From positions 2,046,001-2,110,000 of the forward strand of contig CP134492.1 in the NCBI GenBank assembly GCA_031761875.1: a stretch of 64,000 bases of DNA, read 5' to 3'. The notes under the pieces were generated by a model. That model ran no database searches and was not told the DNA's origin. It saw only the letters and a list, made by a program, of their open reading frames with translations. Every line of letters begins with the position of its first letter. Position 1 is the first letter of the stretch. The position numbers and the translations under genes were made by a program. This DNA comes from Bacillaceae bacterium IKA-2 (GTDB lineage: Bacteria > Bacillota > Bacilli > Bacillales > Anaerobacillaceae). This document shows, piece after piece, positions 1-8,085 of the stretch.

Positions 1-2
1 GT

Positions 3-167
3 GCCATCATGGCGGCGCTAGGAATTTTGACAACAATGCTTGGTTTTGGTGAAGCAACAATCGGTTTGATGATTGCTCTTTACATGGCCCAAGATAGTTT
101 TGGAACAGCAGCAAATGTTACTGGTGATGGTGCTATTAATGTGATTGTTGATAAACTGAGACTCTAA
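3..167 (+). CDS. C-terminus of sodium:dicarboxylate symporter family transporter (TcyP/L-cystine-like), partial
   Basis: The frame is open from the window edge to TAA at 165 and gives 54 residues. They include a hydrophobic helix and the stretch AQDSFGTAANVTGDGAI, which matches the last conserved substrate/cation-binding segment of the SDF (DctA/GltP/TcyP) family. The AQDSFGTAxNVTGDGAI wording is closest, from memory, to the cystine transporter TcyP. The gene starts upstream of the window, so length and operon context cannot be judged. A strong terminator follows. Confidence 0.75.
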   Translation, partial: AIMAALGILTTMLGFGEATIGLMIALYMAQDSFGTAANVTGDGAINVIVDKLRL

Positions 168-187
168 ACTAAAGATATATTTTTTTG

Positions 188-214
188 AAAAAACCCCCTG
201 AAATGGGGGTTTTT
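188..214 (+). terminator. Rho-independent terminator of the symporter gene
   Basis: A 10-bp stem AAAAACCCCC / GGGGGTTTTT with a 6-nt loop ends in a T-run, 20 nt after the stop codon. Confidence 0.9.
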
Positions 215-234
215 CTAGTTAATGGAGGCTAATC

Positions 235-272
235 GAGGACAAACAAGAGACCGGCACTCCTGAATTGTCCTC
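235..272. repeat. Short imperfect palindrome, possibly a degenerate extragenic repeat
   Basis: GAGGACAA at 235 pairs with TTGTCCTC at 265-272 around a spacer reading CCGGCACTCCTGAA. A related arrangement (GAGGCCGGAGCTCTCCCGGATTG followed by CCCTC in pieces) lies at 25690-25730. Similarity between the two is by eye and weak. Confidence 0.35.
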
Positions 273-421
273 AATCGAGGTGCATGAAGACAAAATTGAA
301 ACATGTTTTTTTCATTACCCAAGTCTTTCAAATAGTATATATTTAGAGAGTAATGATAAAATTTAGGCAAGAGAAATTTATCATTTTTATAAAAGTGTGT
401 TCATAAAGGTGGGGAGAACTT

Positions 422-1294
422 TTGAAAATACGGTGGGTCCAATTTATCGGAATCGTTTCTTGTTTTTTGTGTGTTATATGGCTAATCGGGTTTGGACTAG
501 CATTTACTAATTATTTTTATAAAGGAACGACAACAGTCAGTCAACTAGATGTTGTCAGCGATGAAGAAATATTTGAAGAAGCTGAACAAGGGGAATTTGA
601 GATAAATGAGCATGGTAACGCTGAGAAAGGTGAAATTAACCTAGAAAACTCTGAAACTAGTTTTCTTGTCGTCGCTTTAGGAGATTCTCTGACAGTAGGA
701 ATGGGCGATGCTGAAGGCAAAGGGTATGTTGGTAATGTTATCGATGACCTTCATGAACGAAAAATTAAAGATATTCATTTAGAGAACCTTGGAGTTAATG
801 GGCTTACCTCTAATGGGCTTTTGGAGATAGTGAGCCAACCAGATGTTGAAGAGCAGATCAAGCAAGCTAAACTGATTTTGCTTACGATCGGTGGAAATGA
901 TCTATTTCAAAGTGGACAAACACTTATCAACGTAAATCGGGAAGAAATCGATTTACTTGAACAAGCATATCTGGAAAATATTAAGCAAATCTTCACTCAA
1001 ATTCGTGCCTTAAATATAGAAGCGCCTATATATTTAAGTGGTCTTTATAACCCATTCATTGAATTTTCAGAGTCTCAAATTACTTCGGAAATTATTGTCG
1101 ATTGGAATTACAAAACGGCGCTAGAGGTTGGGAAATATTCAAAAGCAATATTTGTACCTACTTTTGATTTGTTTCAACTAAATGTAAATGATTTTTTAGC
1201 TGAGGACCGATTTCATCCGAATACAAATGGTTATGAACAAATGGCACTACGAATTGTCTCACTTTTGGCATGGGTAGGTGATGATCAATCATGA
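422..1294 (+). CDS. Membrane-anchored SGNH/GDSL-type hydrolase (YpmR-like)
   Basis: 290 aa, TTG start preceded by GGGGAG 6 nt upstream. Residues 8-28 form an N-terminal membrane anchor, followed by an acidic linker to about residue 80. The hydrolase domain shows block I GDSLTVGMG (nucleophile Ser89), a block II Gly in NLGVNG, block III GGND (Asn159) and block V EDRFHPN (Asp262, His265), so the full catalytic set of a GDSL esterase/lipase is present and faces outward. The stop overlaps the ATG of the ABC ATPase gene by 4 nt, indicating translational coupling. The substrate is unknown; lipid or cell-wall acyl esters are the usual guess for this family. Confidence 0.85.
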   Translation: MKIRWVQFIGIVSCFLCVIWLIGFGLAFTNYFYKGTTTVSQLDVVSDEEIFEEAEQGEFEINEHGNAEKGEINLENSETSFLVVALGDSLTVGMGDAEGKGYVGNVIDDLHERKIKDIHLENLGVNGLTSNGLLEIVSQPDVEEQIKQAKLILLTIGGNDLFQSGQTLINVNREEIDLLEQAYLENIKQIFTQIRALNIEAPIYLSGLYNPFIEFSESQITSEIIVDWNYKTALEVGKYSKAIFVPTFDLFQLNVNDFLAEDRFHPNTNGYEQMALRIVSLLAWVGDDQS

Positions 1295-2202
1295 ATGAAG
1301 TGACTTTAACTGTAAGGGGTTTGAAAAAAAGAATTGACGGTAAGGAAATTATCAAAGGAATCGATTTCGAACTTAATAAAGGTGAAATTTTTGGTTTTTT
1401 AGGCCCGAATGGTTCTGGAAAAACAACGACTATTAGGATGATCGTCGGACTTATTAAACCTACTGAAGGAACAATTGAAATATGTGGTCATGATGTCCAA
1501 AAGAATTTCACAAAAGCTATGGAGCAGATTGGCTGTATTGTCGAAAATCCGGAACTATATCCGTACTTATCTGGTCGCGAAAATTTAAAGCTTTTTTCAG
1601 GGATGATGAAAGGGATCAAAAATGAGAGGATTAAAGAAGTTGTTGAACTAGTCGGGTTATCAGAGCGGATTGATGATAAAGTAAAAACCTATTCTCTTGG
1701 GATGCGGCAAAGATTAGGAATTGCCCAAGCGCTTCTTGGAAGCCCTAAAATTCTTATTTTGGATGAGCCGACAAACGGTTTAGACCCATCAGGAATTCGT
1801 GAAATGCGTGAATTTATAAAATATTTAGCTAGAAATGAAGGAATAAGTGTATTTATATCTAGTCATATGTTAAGTGAAATTCAATTAATGTGTGATAGAG
1901 TAGCGATTATTTCAAAAGGAAAAGTTCTTCAAGTTGGGGAAGTGAAAACACTACTTTCACAACAAGAGCAACTTCTCTGGGATATATCACCGATAGAGGT
2001 AGGTCTAAATATTTTTGCGGAATTACTAGTAATTACAGAAATCAGCGATGGGTACGTTGTAACACCTTATTCAGAACATGAAGTAGGCGAATGGAATCGG
2101 CGGTTAGTTGGATCGGGTGTTACTGTAAAAGAGATCGCTAGAAAAACTCCTGCTCTAGAGGACTTATTTTTGGAAGTTACAGGAGGTGACTCTATTGATT
2201 AA
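1291..2202 (+). CDS. ABC transporter ATP-binding protein
   Basis: 303 aa. Walker A GPNGSGKTT, signature region YSLGMRQR, Walker B ILILDEPTNGLD and H-loop SSHMLSE are all intact. The extra C-terminal ~80 aa is typical of the bacitracin/Bcr- and Ytr-type exporters. It overlaps the hydrolase gene upstream by 4 nt and the permease downstream by 8 nt, so the three form an operon. It is the motor of an ABC-2 type exporter; the cargo cannot be read from sequence. Confidence 0.93.
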   Translation: MNEVTLTVRGLKKRIDGKEIIKGIDFELNKGEIFGFLGPNGSGKTTTIRMIVGLIKPTEGTIEICGHDVQKNFTKAMEQIGCIVENPELYPYLSGRENLKLFSGMMKGIKNERIKEVVELVGLSERIDDKVKTYSLGMRQRLGIAQALLGSPKILILDEPTNGLDPSGIREMREFIKYLARNEGISVFISSHMLSEIQLMCDRVAIISKGKVLQVGEVKTLLSQQEQLLWDISPIEVGLNIFAELLVITEISDGYVVTPYSEHEVGEWNRRLVGSGVTVKEIARKTPALEDLFLEVTGGDSID

Positions 2203-3178
2203 TTTAGTACAAAACGAGTTACTAAAGCTTATAAGCAAAAAAAAACTACTCGTTATTACTTTGATCATGGCGGCACTTATTTCTTTATTTACGTACGCTC
2301 AATTTAAAGAAACAGAACGAACAATGGAACGATTTCAAACATCAGATTGGCGCGAGTCATTAGAACTACAAATTAATGATACAAAAAGTCGTTTGAACAA
2401 CAGTACATTTCATTCGGATGAATGGAGGCAGCAATTAGAAATTCGAATTCAACAGCAACAATACTACTTAGATCATAATATTAATCCTCGTGAGCCTGGA
2501 GCACCGACGTTTGTTCGACTTTTTTTAGAAAGTGCTGTTCATTTATTACTTCCGTTGTTAATAATGATTATTGCTGCAGACCTTGTGTCGTCTGAATATA
2601 GTTTGGGGACTGTTAAGTTATTGCTGACAAGACCAGTAGAACGTTGGAAAGTCTTACTTAGTAAATACATCACCCTAATTTTAACCGTTTCATTAATCAT
2701 TTTTATTTTTGGTTTTCTTTCTTATTCATTTTCAGGTCTTGTCTTTGGATTTAGAGGTTGGGAAGCACCTGTTCTAATGGGTTTTCAAAGCGAAGGGACT
2801 ATATTGAATATCGCCGATGTGAAATTAGTTCAACAATGGCAATATCTGTTAATGGCGTTTGGTTTGGCTTGGTTTGTAACATTGGTTGTCGGTACGCTTT
2901 CCTTCATGTTATCGGTACTTTTAAAAAGTACTGCAGCGGGAATGGGGATTATGCTCGCCTGCTTAATTTCAGGAACGATTTTAAGTAGCATGGTCGCTTC
3001 ATGGGAATCTGCAAAATATTTTTTTATGGTTAATTTAAATTTAGTTGGTTATTTAAGTGGCTCTAGTCCACCTATAGAAGGGATGTCGTTACTTTTTTCA
3101 CTTACAGTGCTAAGTGTTTGGGGTATTGTTGCTCTCATTGTAGCGTTTACAACATTTACAAGAAAAGATGTTTTTTAA
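2195..3178 (+). CDS. ABC-2 type transporter permease
   Basis: 327 aa with about six hydrophobic segments: an N-terminal helix, a long extracytoplasmic region with Gln/Glu-rich stretches (residues ~30-105), then five helices, the ABC-2 permease layout. The TTG at 2195 is chosen because AGGAGG lies 8 nt upstream; the longer GTG frame at 2186 begins inside that ribosome-binding site. The start lies within the end of the ATPase gene. It partners the ATPase; a stem-loop terminator closes the operon. Confidence 0.88.
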   Translation: MINLVQNELLKLISKKKLLVITLIMAALISLFTYAQFKETERTMERFQTSDWRESLELQINDTKSRLNNSTFHSDEWRQQLEIRIQQQQYYLDHNINPREPGAPTFVRLFLESAVHLLLPLLIMIIAADLVSSEYSLGTVKLLLTRPVERWKVLLSKYITLILTVSLIIFIFGFLSYSFSGLVFGFRGWEAPVLMGFQSEGTILNIADVKLVQQWQYLLMAFGLAWFVTLVVGTLSFMLSVLLKSTAAGMGIMLACLISGTILSSMVASWESAKYFFMVNLNLVGYLSGSSPPIEGMSLLFSLTVLSVWGIVALIVAFTTFTRKDVF

Positions 3179-3239
3179 ATTAAAGTCCAAATCATCTTTT
3201 AAGTTATTTTGATTTTTATTTCAATATGTGATTAATTAC

Positions 3240-3271
3240 ACCGCCTTCGAGCTAATCGAGAGCGGTTTTTT
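3240..3271 (+). terminator. Terminator of the hydrolase/ABC operon
   Basis: ACCGC/GCGGT outer stem with an inner TCGA/TCGA helix, followed by TTTTTT. Confidence 0.85.
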
Positions 3272-3436
3272 ATTACAGAAAAGTTAAATATTCAAAAAAT
3301 ACGTCGTATTGACGGAAAAGTATATGGCGAAATTAAATCTACTTGAGATGTAACCATTGGAAAGGATGGTTACGTAGAAAATACGATAACAGCTCGTAAT
3401 TTATTGATTGTCGGTAAAGTAAAATTAAAAGCTTGA
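3272..3436 (+). pseudogene. Bactofilin-family (polymer-forming cytoskeletal) gene remnant
   Basis: One frame reads KLNIQKIRRIDGKVYGEIKS-T, a TGA at 3344, then DVTIGKDGYVENTITARN and LLIVGKVKLKA to TGA at 3434. The alternating G-x-V/I pattern is the beta-helix repeat of bactofilins. There is no start codon or ribosome-binding site and the fragment starts right at the preceding terminator. The internal TGA aligns where the family has Gly (GGA to TGA is one base change), so nonsense decay is the simplest reading. Confidence 0.7.
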
Positions 3437-3450
3437 AGTGAAAAAAAAAA

Positions 3451-3497
3451 TAAAAAACCCCAACAGTTCAACAGATAGCTTGTTAAGTGTTGGGGTT
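3451..3497 (-). terminator. Terminator for the small minus-strand membrane gene
   Basis: AACCCCAACA (3456-3465) pairs perfectly with TGTTGGGGTT (3488-3497). On the minus strand the hairpin runs into a T-rich tract; its stem overlaps the last codons of the gene at 3483-3668. Confidence 0.75.
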
Positions 3498-3668
3498 ATT
3501 ATATTGCTCCATTTCTTTTTCGAGTTTCAAAACTTTTGCTTTTTCTTTTAGATCTGCTTTTTTTAATCGATATAAGGTAAATTTTGCAACAATAAAAAGA
3601 AATGCCATCATTAAATAAGCATAACCAAAGCCGCCCTCAGCTTTATCAGGCATTGTAAAGATGTCCAT
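3483..3668 (-). CDS. Small single-TM hypothetical protein
   Basis: 61 aa. Residues ~15-33 form one membrane helix, followed by a highly charged Lys/Glu tail that could be a short coiled coil. AAAGGTGTG lies 7 nt before the ATG. I do not recognise a family. It is monocistronic and convergent to the upstream operon, with its own terminator. Confidence 0.55.
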   Translation of the reverse strand: MDIFTMPDKAEGGFGYAYLMMAFLFIVAKFTLYRLKKADLKEKAKVLKLEKEMEQYNNPNT

Positions 3669-3857
3669 AAACTACACACCTTTCTTTATAGATAACGTTA
3701 TTATACTAGAAATAGTGTTTTAAAGCCATCGATTTAACTTCCCAAAAAAAATTACTAATTTGCCTAATAGCCCATACATTATTTGCCTGTGCTGCATATA
3801 GTAACCACGAAGGTGGAGAAAAAATCTTCCGCTAATTTATTTGAGGAGGTATATCTA

Positions 3858-3941
3858 ATGGGTTCAGGATTTGCGTTAATTGTTGTGTTATTCATCTTAC
3901 TAGTAATCATCGGTGCTTCTTACGTTGGCTACGGTTATTAA
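3858..3941 (+). CDS. YjcZ family sporulation protein, 27 aa
   Basis: The peptide MGSGFALIVVLFILLVIIGA plus SYVGYGY is the characteristic tiny YjcZ-type protein of Bacillaceae: a short Gly-rich start, one hydrophobic helix and a Gly/Tyr tail. GAGGAGGT is placed 7 nt before the ATG. A strong terminator follows, so it is a single-gene unit. Members are usually sporulation-expressed membrane peptides of unknown role. Confidence 0.88.
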   Translation: MGSGFALIVVLFILLVIIGASYVGYGY

Positions 3942-3950
3942 TTAAGAACA

Positions 3951-3979
3951 AAGGACTGCCTCTAAAAGGCGGTCCTTTT
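3951..3979 (+). terminator. Terminator of the yjcZ-like gene
   Basis: AAGGACTGCC / GGCGGTCCTT stem (one G-U pair) followed by TTTTC. Confidence 0.85.
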
Positions 3980-4000
3980 CAATTTTGTGATGCAATTTGC

Positions 4001-4038
4001 TATTATGCTCAATAAATTTTAATTTATTGAGCATAATA
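4001..4038. repeat. Perfect 18-bp inverted repeat with 2-nt spacer
   Basis: TATTATGCTCAATAAATT at 4001-4018 is followed by TT and its exact reverse complement at 4021-4038. It lies 80 bp before the csgA-like gene. There is no T-run on the + strand. It could be an operator or a terminator-like cruciform. Confidence 0.7.
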
Positions 4039-4116
4039 AGGATGAGGCTGGAAGTCATCGTAAATACATAGTGCGAGCAGGATACTAAAGCATTGAAAAA
4101 TTTGGAGGAAACAAAA

Positions 4117-4368
4117 ATGGATATTTCGTTAAGATATTTACGGGAATCACTATCAAACTATACAGAAAAATATCAAAGCTGCCAAGCTATTTATGAAAAA
4201 CTTAAACAAAATGATTATCAAAATGAGTTTGAGTTTGTTAATGATTTAGATGAAGCAGAAATGGCTGTTGTAAACATTGTTTTAAAAAATGAAATTAACT
4301 ATGCAAAAAAAGAGCAGGATGAAAAAAGGATTCATGAGCTGAGCGAGGTATATGAATTGTTATTTTAA
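4117..4368 (+). CDS. csgA: CsgA-like sporulation protein (sigma-G dependent family)
   Basis: 83 aa, beginning MDISLRYLRESLSNYTEK. The wording LRYLRESLSN, EFVNDLDEAEM, LKNEINYAKKEQDEKR and the C-terminal ELSEVYELL match my memory of Bacillus subtilis CsgA, a small forespore protein of unknown biochemical function. The start at 4117 is fixed by TTGGAGGAAAC 6 nt upstream; the frame is open to a TTG at 4093 that lacks a ribosome-binding site. It is a predicted all-helical, cytoplasmic, single-gene unit with its own terminator. Confidence 0.8.
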   Translation: MDISLRYLRESLSNYTEKYQSCQAIYEKLKQNDYQNEFEFVNDLDEAEMAVVNIVLKNEINYAKKEQDEKRIHELSEVYELLF

Positions 4369-4398
4369 TGATCTATAATAGTATGTATCGAAGAAGGG

Positions 4399-4427
4399 CA
4401 GTGTCAAGTTTCGGACGCTGTTTTTTT
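4399..4427 (+). terminator. Terminator of csgA
   Basis: CAGTGTC/GGACGCTG-type stem with one G-U pair and a run of seven T. Confidence 0.85.
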
Positions 4428-4511
4428 GTATGTAAAATAAACTCTGGTTACTTTTTTTGCATATCTGCAAATTAAGATAGTCAATGAGATAGTTATTAAG
4501 AGGAGAAAAGC

Positions 4512-5837
4512 ATGGGAGAAGCCCTTAAATCAATTGAAAAAAAATCAGTTATTGAACGCTATGGACTAGAAGCTGTACCAGCTCCATTACGAACTACAAC
4601 TGGATTAGAATATGGCATGATTCAAATGGCTATTTCTGTCAATGCAGGTAACTTTTTAGTTCCCGCTTTAGCTGTTTTAGAAGGGGGACTTTCCTTTTTT
4701 TATGCAGTTATTTCAACCGTAATTGGTGCTGCACTTGCTTTTTTATTTGTTTCTTTTTTGGCATTACCTGGCGCAAAATATGGCATTCCAGCGCAATATG
4801 CAATACGGTCAATATTGGGCGTTGATGGAGCGCGTTTTGTAGCTTCGCCAGTTCGAACGTTGACCTCATTATATTGGTTTAGCGTCCAAACAATAGGAGG
4901 TACATACCTAGTAAAAGAATTGTTAGCAAGATTCGGTGGATACGATATTCCGTTTATTCCATTAGCGATAACGATGGCATCAATAATGGCGATTTTAGCT
5001 TTAATTGGCTTTGGCGCCGTTAAAAAAATCACGAAATATTTCTTGCCGGTTTTATTTCTCGGTGGGATCGTAATGCTTTATATTTTTATTTCAGCGACTG
5101 AACCAGGAATGACCTTTAACGAGGTAGTTACAAGAGAAGGAACGAATCAATGGAGTACGATGCTTTTCTTTGCAAGTCTAGCATTTGTTCAATATGTTTC
5201 GGGAGTTAGTGCTGCTTCTGATATGACTAGGTATGCAAAGTCTTCCAAACAAGCTTTTTTTGGTTTATATTTTGGCAACTTACTAGGATTTTTATTGACG
5301 GCAATTCTCGGTGCTTATACGGCTACGTTGGCCGGGTCTTGGAATCCATATGTAATAGCTAGTCAATTAACAGATTCAAAAGTATTAATTTTCATTATTC
5401 TTGTTGCAGCTTTAGCAGCGATGATTTCCATTAACATGGCAAATGCGTATATTGGTGGTTATAGTCTTTTAAATAGTGTTCCTCGCTTAGGGAGAGTCAA
5501 TAGTGCGATTATTTTTGGTGTCGTCGCAATAGCTTTAAGTGGCTTTCCTACTCTTGTTGATGATGCAAAAATATATATATCTTTTTTAGGCTCATTTATT
5601 ATTCCGCTCTCAGCAGTCATTGTTACAGATTTCTTGTTTATAAAAAAGCTTCAGTTATCAGTCATTGATTTTGAACAGTTAGCAAATTTAAGTTACCGTT
5701 ATAATGTTACGGCTTTTGTTTGTGTATTAATTGGCTTTCTAGTTTATTTAGCTCTTCCTGATGCAATGTCACCAGGTTTTGTGACGTTTGTGATAACCGG
5801 TGGGCTCTATTACTTAATAAAAAATAAGAAAAGATAA
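4512..5837 (+). CDS. NCS1-family (cytosine/purine permease-like) transporter
   Basis: 441 aa with about 12 hydrophobic helices. The N-terminal cytoplasmic segment IERYGLEAVPAPLRTTT followed by a helix ending in NAGNFLVPALAV is the typical opening of cytosine permease/CodB relatives, and the central SAASDMTRYAK motif is the conserved D-x-(S/T)RY of the family. AGAGGAG lies 8 nt before the ATG. It should import a nucleobase or related ring compound with H+ or Na+. The next gene is a tryptophanase-family lyase, but a strong terminator separates them, so a shared substrate is only a guess. Confidence 0.85.
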   Translation: MGEALKSIEKKSVIERYGLEAVPAPLRTTTGLEYGMIQMAISVNAGNFLVPALAVLEGGLSFFYAVISTVIGAALAFLFVSFLALPGAKYGIPAQYAIRSILGVDGARFVASPVRTLTSLYWFSVQTIGGTYLVKELLARFGGYDIPFIPLAITMASIMAILALIGFGAVKKITKYFLPVLFLGGIVMLYIFISATEPGMTFNEVVTREGTNQWSTMLFFASLAFVQYVSGVSAASDMTRYAKSSKQAFFGLYFGNLLGFLLTAILGAYTATLAGSWNPYVIASQLTDSKVLIFIILVAALAAMISINMANAYIGGYSLLNSVPRLGRVNSAIIFGVVAIALSGFPTLVDDAKIYISFLGSFIIPLSAVIVTDFLFIKKLQLSVIDFEQLANLSYRYNVTAFVCVLIGFLVYLALPDAMSPGFVTFVITGGLYYLIKNKKR

Positions 5838-5892
5838 CCATTTTTCGAAGCTACCAAGGCGCCTGCGCTTTTCATAGGAAAATTAGTATTTC

Positions 5893-5927
5893 AACCGAAC
5901 TTAGCTAAAATAAGTTCGGTTTTTTTA
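5893..5927 (+). terminator. Terminator of the NCS1 permease gene
   Basis: AACCGAACTTA / TAAGTTCGGTT stem with a 7-nt loop followed by TTTTTT. Confidence 0.92.
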
Positions 5928-6052
5928 TCTTTTAAACTTTAATACTTAAAAGCGGTGAATTAGATTGTTTTAGAAAATAAAACTATGTATAATTGTGGTA
6001 TTGTTAGAAAATTTATATTATTCTCGAAATTCATACTAGGAGTGATGATGCG

Positions 6053-7501
6053 ATGTCAGAAGTAAAGTTTTTTTATGGGGATGCTGTCCCATTAGAAATG
6101 CACAAGGTAAGAATTGTTCAAAAGTTAAATCTCTTTCCAATTGAACACCGCCTAGAATCGATGTTAACAGCGGGCCACAACACATTTTTATTACAAAATC
6201 GTGATGTGTTCATGGATATGCTTACGGATAGTGGTGTAAATGCCATGAGTGATCGCCAGCAAGCATCAATGATGGAAGCGGATGATAGTTATGCTGGATC
6301 AGAAACATTTACGAGGCTTGATAACAAAATTAGAGAAATTTTTGGCACTGAGTATTTTCTGCCATTGCATCAGGGACGGGCATGTGAAAATTTACTGTCA
6401 CAGTTGTTTGTGAGACCAGGAACAATTGTCCCGATGAACTATCATTTTACGACTTCTAAAGCTCATATTGTTTTAAATGGGGGCATAGTAGAAGAATTAT
6501 TCATCGATGAGGCATTAAACATTACTAGTGATCACCCATTTAAAGGGAATATGGATATTGCGAAATTAAAAGCATTAATTGCTGAGCAGGGTGCTGAGAA
6601 AATTTCATACGTGCGAATGGAAGCGGGGACAAATTTAATTGGAGGACAGCCATATTCACTAGAGAACATGCAAGAAGTGCGTAAAGTTTGTGATGAGTTT
6701 GGATTAATGTTGATCTTAGATGCCAGTTTACTACAAGACAATCTTTATTTTATCAAAATTCGTGAAGAAAAATGTAAAGATATGAGTATTAGAGAGATTA
6801 CTAGAGCAATTTCCGATCTCGCTGATATTACTTATTTCTCTGCTAGAAAACTAGGCAGCGGCCGTGGTGGTGGTATTTGTACAAATAGTAAAGATGCATT
6901 CATGAAAATCCGTGAATTAATTCCTTTATTTGAGGGGTTCATTACATACGGAGGAATGTCTGTTCGGGAAATGGAAGCCATTACGGTTGGACTAGAAGAG
7001 ACAATGGATATGAACATGATTAATCAAGGTCCACAATTCATTTCATACATGACGGATGAACTAAAGAAGAAGGGTGTTCCCGTTATCACGCCAGCTGGTG
7101 GCTTAGGTTGTCATCTTGATGCAATGGCATTTCTTGATCACCTTCCGCAAACTGATTATCCTGCTGGGGCACTCGCATCAGCACTTTATATTGTCAGTGG
7201 TGTTCGGGGAATGGAACGCGGTACGTTGTCAGAACAAAGAAATGATGATGGTAGTGAAGTTTTGGCTCATATGGAACTTGTTCGTCTTGCGATGCCGCGC
7301 CGAGTCTTCACACTTTCCCAAGTGAAATACGCTGTTGACCGAGTTGCTTGGTTATATGAAAATCGCAAGTTAATTGGCGGCTTGAAATTTGAAGAAGAAC
7401 CCAAAGTATTACGCTTCTTCTTCGGGACATTAACCGCGACATCTGATTGGCCAGAAAAGTTAGTAGCTAAGTTTAGAGAAGATTTTGGTGAAAGTTTGTA
7501 A
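6053..7501 (+). CDS. Tryptophanase / tyrosine phenol-lyase family PLP enzyme
   Basis: 482 aa, about the length of TnaA. Family landmarks are the N-terminal LTDSG (57-61), HQGR (106-109) for PLP phosphate contact, ILDAS with Asp223 near the PLP ring, SARK with the Schiff-base Lys266, a Gly-rich turn GSGRGGG, and the substrate-carboxylate arginine region VRLAMPRR. It should catalyse beta-elimination from an aromatic amino acid (indole or phenol plus pyruvate and ammonia). The active-site lysine context differs from E. coli SAKKD, so this is a divergent subfamily and the substrate is not certain. AGGAGTG lies 8 nt before the ATG. It is monocistronic between two strong terminators. Confidence 0.85.
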   Translation: MSEVKFFYGDAVPLEMHKVRIVQKLNLFPIEHRLESMLTAGHNTFLLQNRDVFMDMLTDSGVNAMSDRQQASMMEADDSYAGSETFTRLDNKIREIFGTEYFLPLHQGRACENLLSQLFVRPGTIVPMNYHFTTSKAHIVLNGGIVEELFIDEALNITSDHPFKGNMDIAKLKALIAEQGAEKISYVRMEAGTNLIGGQPYSLENMQEVRKVCDEFGLMLILDASLLQDNLYFIKIREEKCKDMSIREITRAISDLADITYFSARKLGSGRGGGICTNSKDAFMKIRELIPLFEGFITYGGMSVREMEAITVGLEETMDMNMINQGPQFISYMTDELKKKGVPVITPAGGLGCHLDAMAFLDHLPQTDYPAGALASALYIVSGVRGMERGTLSEQRNDDGSEVLAHMELVRLAMPRRVFTLSQVKYAVDRVAWLYENRKLIGGLKFEEEPKVLRFFFGTLTATSDWPEKLVAKFREDFGESL

Positions 7502-7503
7502 AT

Positions 7504-7556
7504 ATACAAAAAGAGAAGTTAATCCATGATAAATTGGATTAACTTCTCTTTTGTAT
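7504..7556 (+). terminator. Long-stem terminator of the tryptophanase-family gene
   Basis: An approximately 22-bp near-perfect stem (AGAGAAGTTAATCCA with its complement) around an 8-nt loop begins 3 nt after the stop. It is flanked by A and T runs and is therefore probably bidirectional. Confidence 0.85.
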
Positions 7557-7623
7557 GACCTGATATTGCGATTAGCTGCCCAAACCAAGTAAACTAGCTT
7601 AATTACTCGCCGGAATTTCAATT

Positions 7624-7837
7624 TATTAGCCAAACTAGGTGGTTTACTGTCGGAAATTGCATTATATTAGCCAAAACTAGGGAATGTAAATTATTTTGTG
7701 TAAATAAATAATTGATTTATCGTCGAAAATTGATTTTATTAGCCAAACTAGGTGATTTACTGTCGGAAATTTCATTATATTAGCCAAACTAGATGATTTA
7801 CTGTCCAAAATTTCATTTTATTAGCCAAATCAATTTT
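7624..7837. repeat. Imperfect tandem repeats with 41-bp period
   Basis: Units beginning TATTAGCCAAACTAG occur at 7624, 7665, 7737, 7778 and 7819; adjacent spacing is exactly 41 bp except for one 72-bp interval. Each unit continues with a version of TGATTTACTGTCGGAAATTT. More degenerate pieces lie upstream to about 7565. The rest of the 7557-8085 spacer holds nothing else I can identify apart from the ribosome-binding site of the next gene. There are no unique spacers, so this is not a CRISPR array. Confidence 0.85.
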
Positions 7838-8085
7838 AGAGCGGTACTGACAATCTTTTCGGAGTCGAGCAATTAAAAATGAATAATTCAGCACCATGAA
7901 GCCACTATATCTAGGCTCAGTTATGTTATTCTAAACTTGAAGGCTGCTGCTTAGTCTGATTGATTGCTGGAAGAAAACAGGTACTGTTTTGTTGATTTTG
8001 GCAAATGAACTGATTTGATAAAACCAATGAACTTCGGTAGATTAAGGGGAGAACAGATAGATAGATTGATTAATGAGGTGTACCT

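Noticed and set aside
3344-3346. In-frame TGA in the bactofilin-like frame as a third selenocysteine codon
   Set aside because: The residue position is normally Gly (GGA to TGA is one change), bactofilins have no redox Cys there, the fragment lacks a start codon, and no hairpin follows.
4700-5032. 110-codon minus-strand open frame inside the NCS1 permease
   Set aside because: Shadow of a strongly coding + strand gene, with no start signals.
7624-7837. CRISPR array
   Set aside because: Units repeat over their whole 41-bp length with no unique spacers, and no cas genes are nearby.
7838-8085. TPP riboswitch for the mpg/DUF1284/ylmB/tenA operon
   Set aside because: No CTGAGA or ACCTGATC-type THI-box motif is visible upstream of mpg or within the operon.
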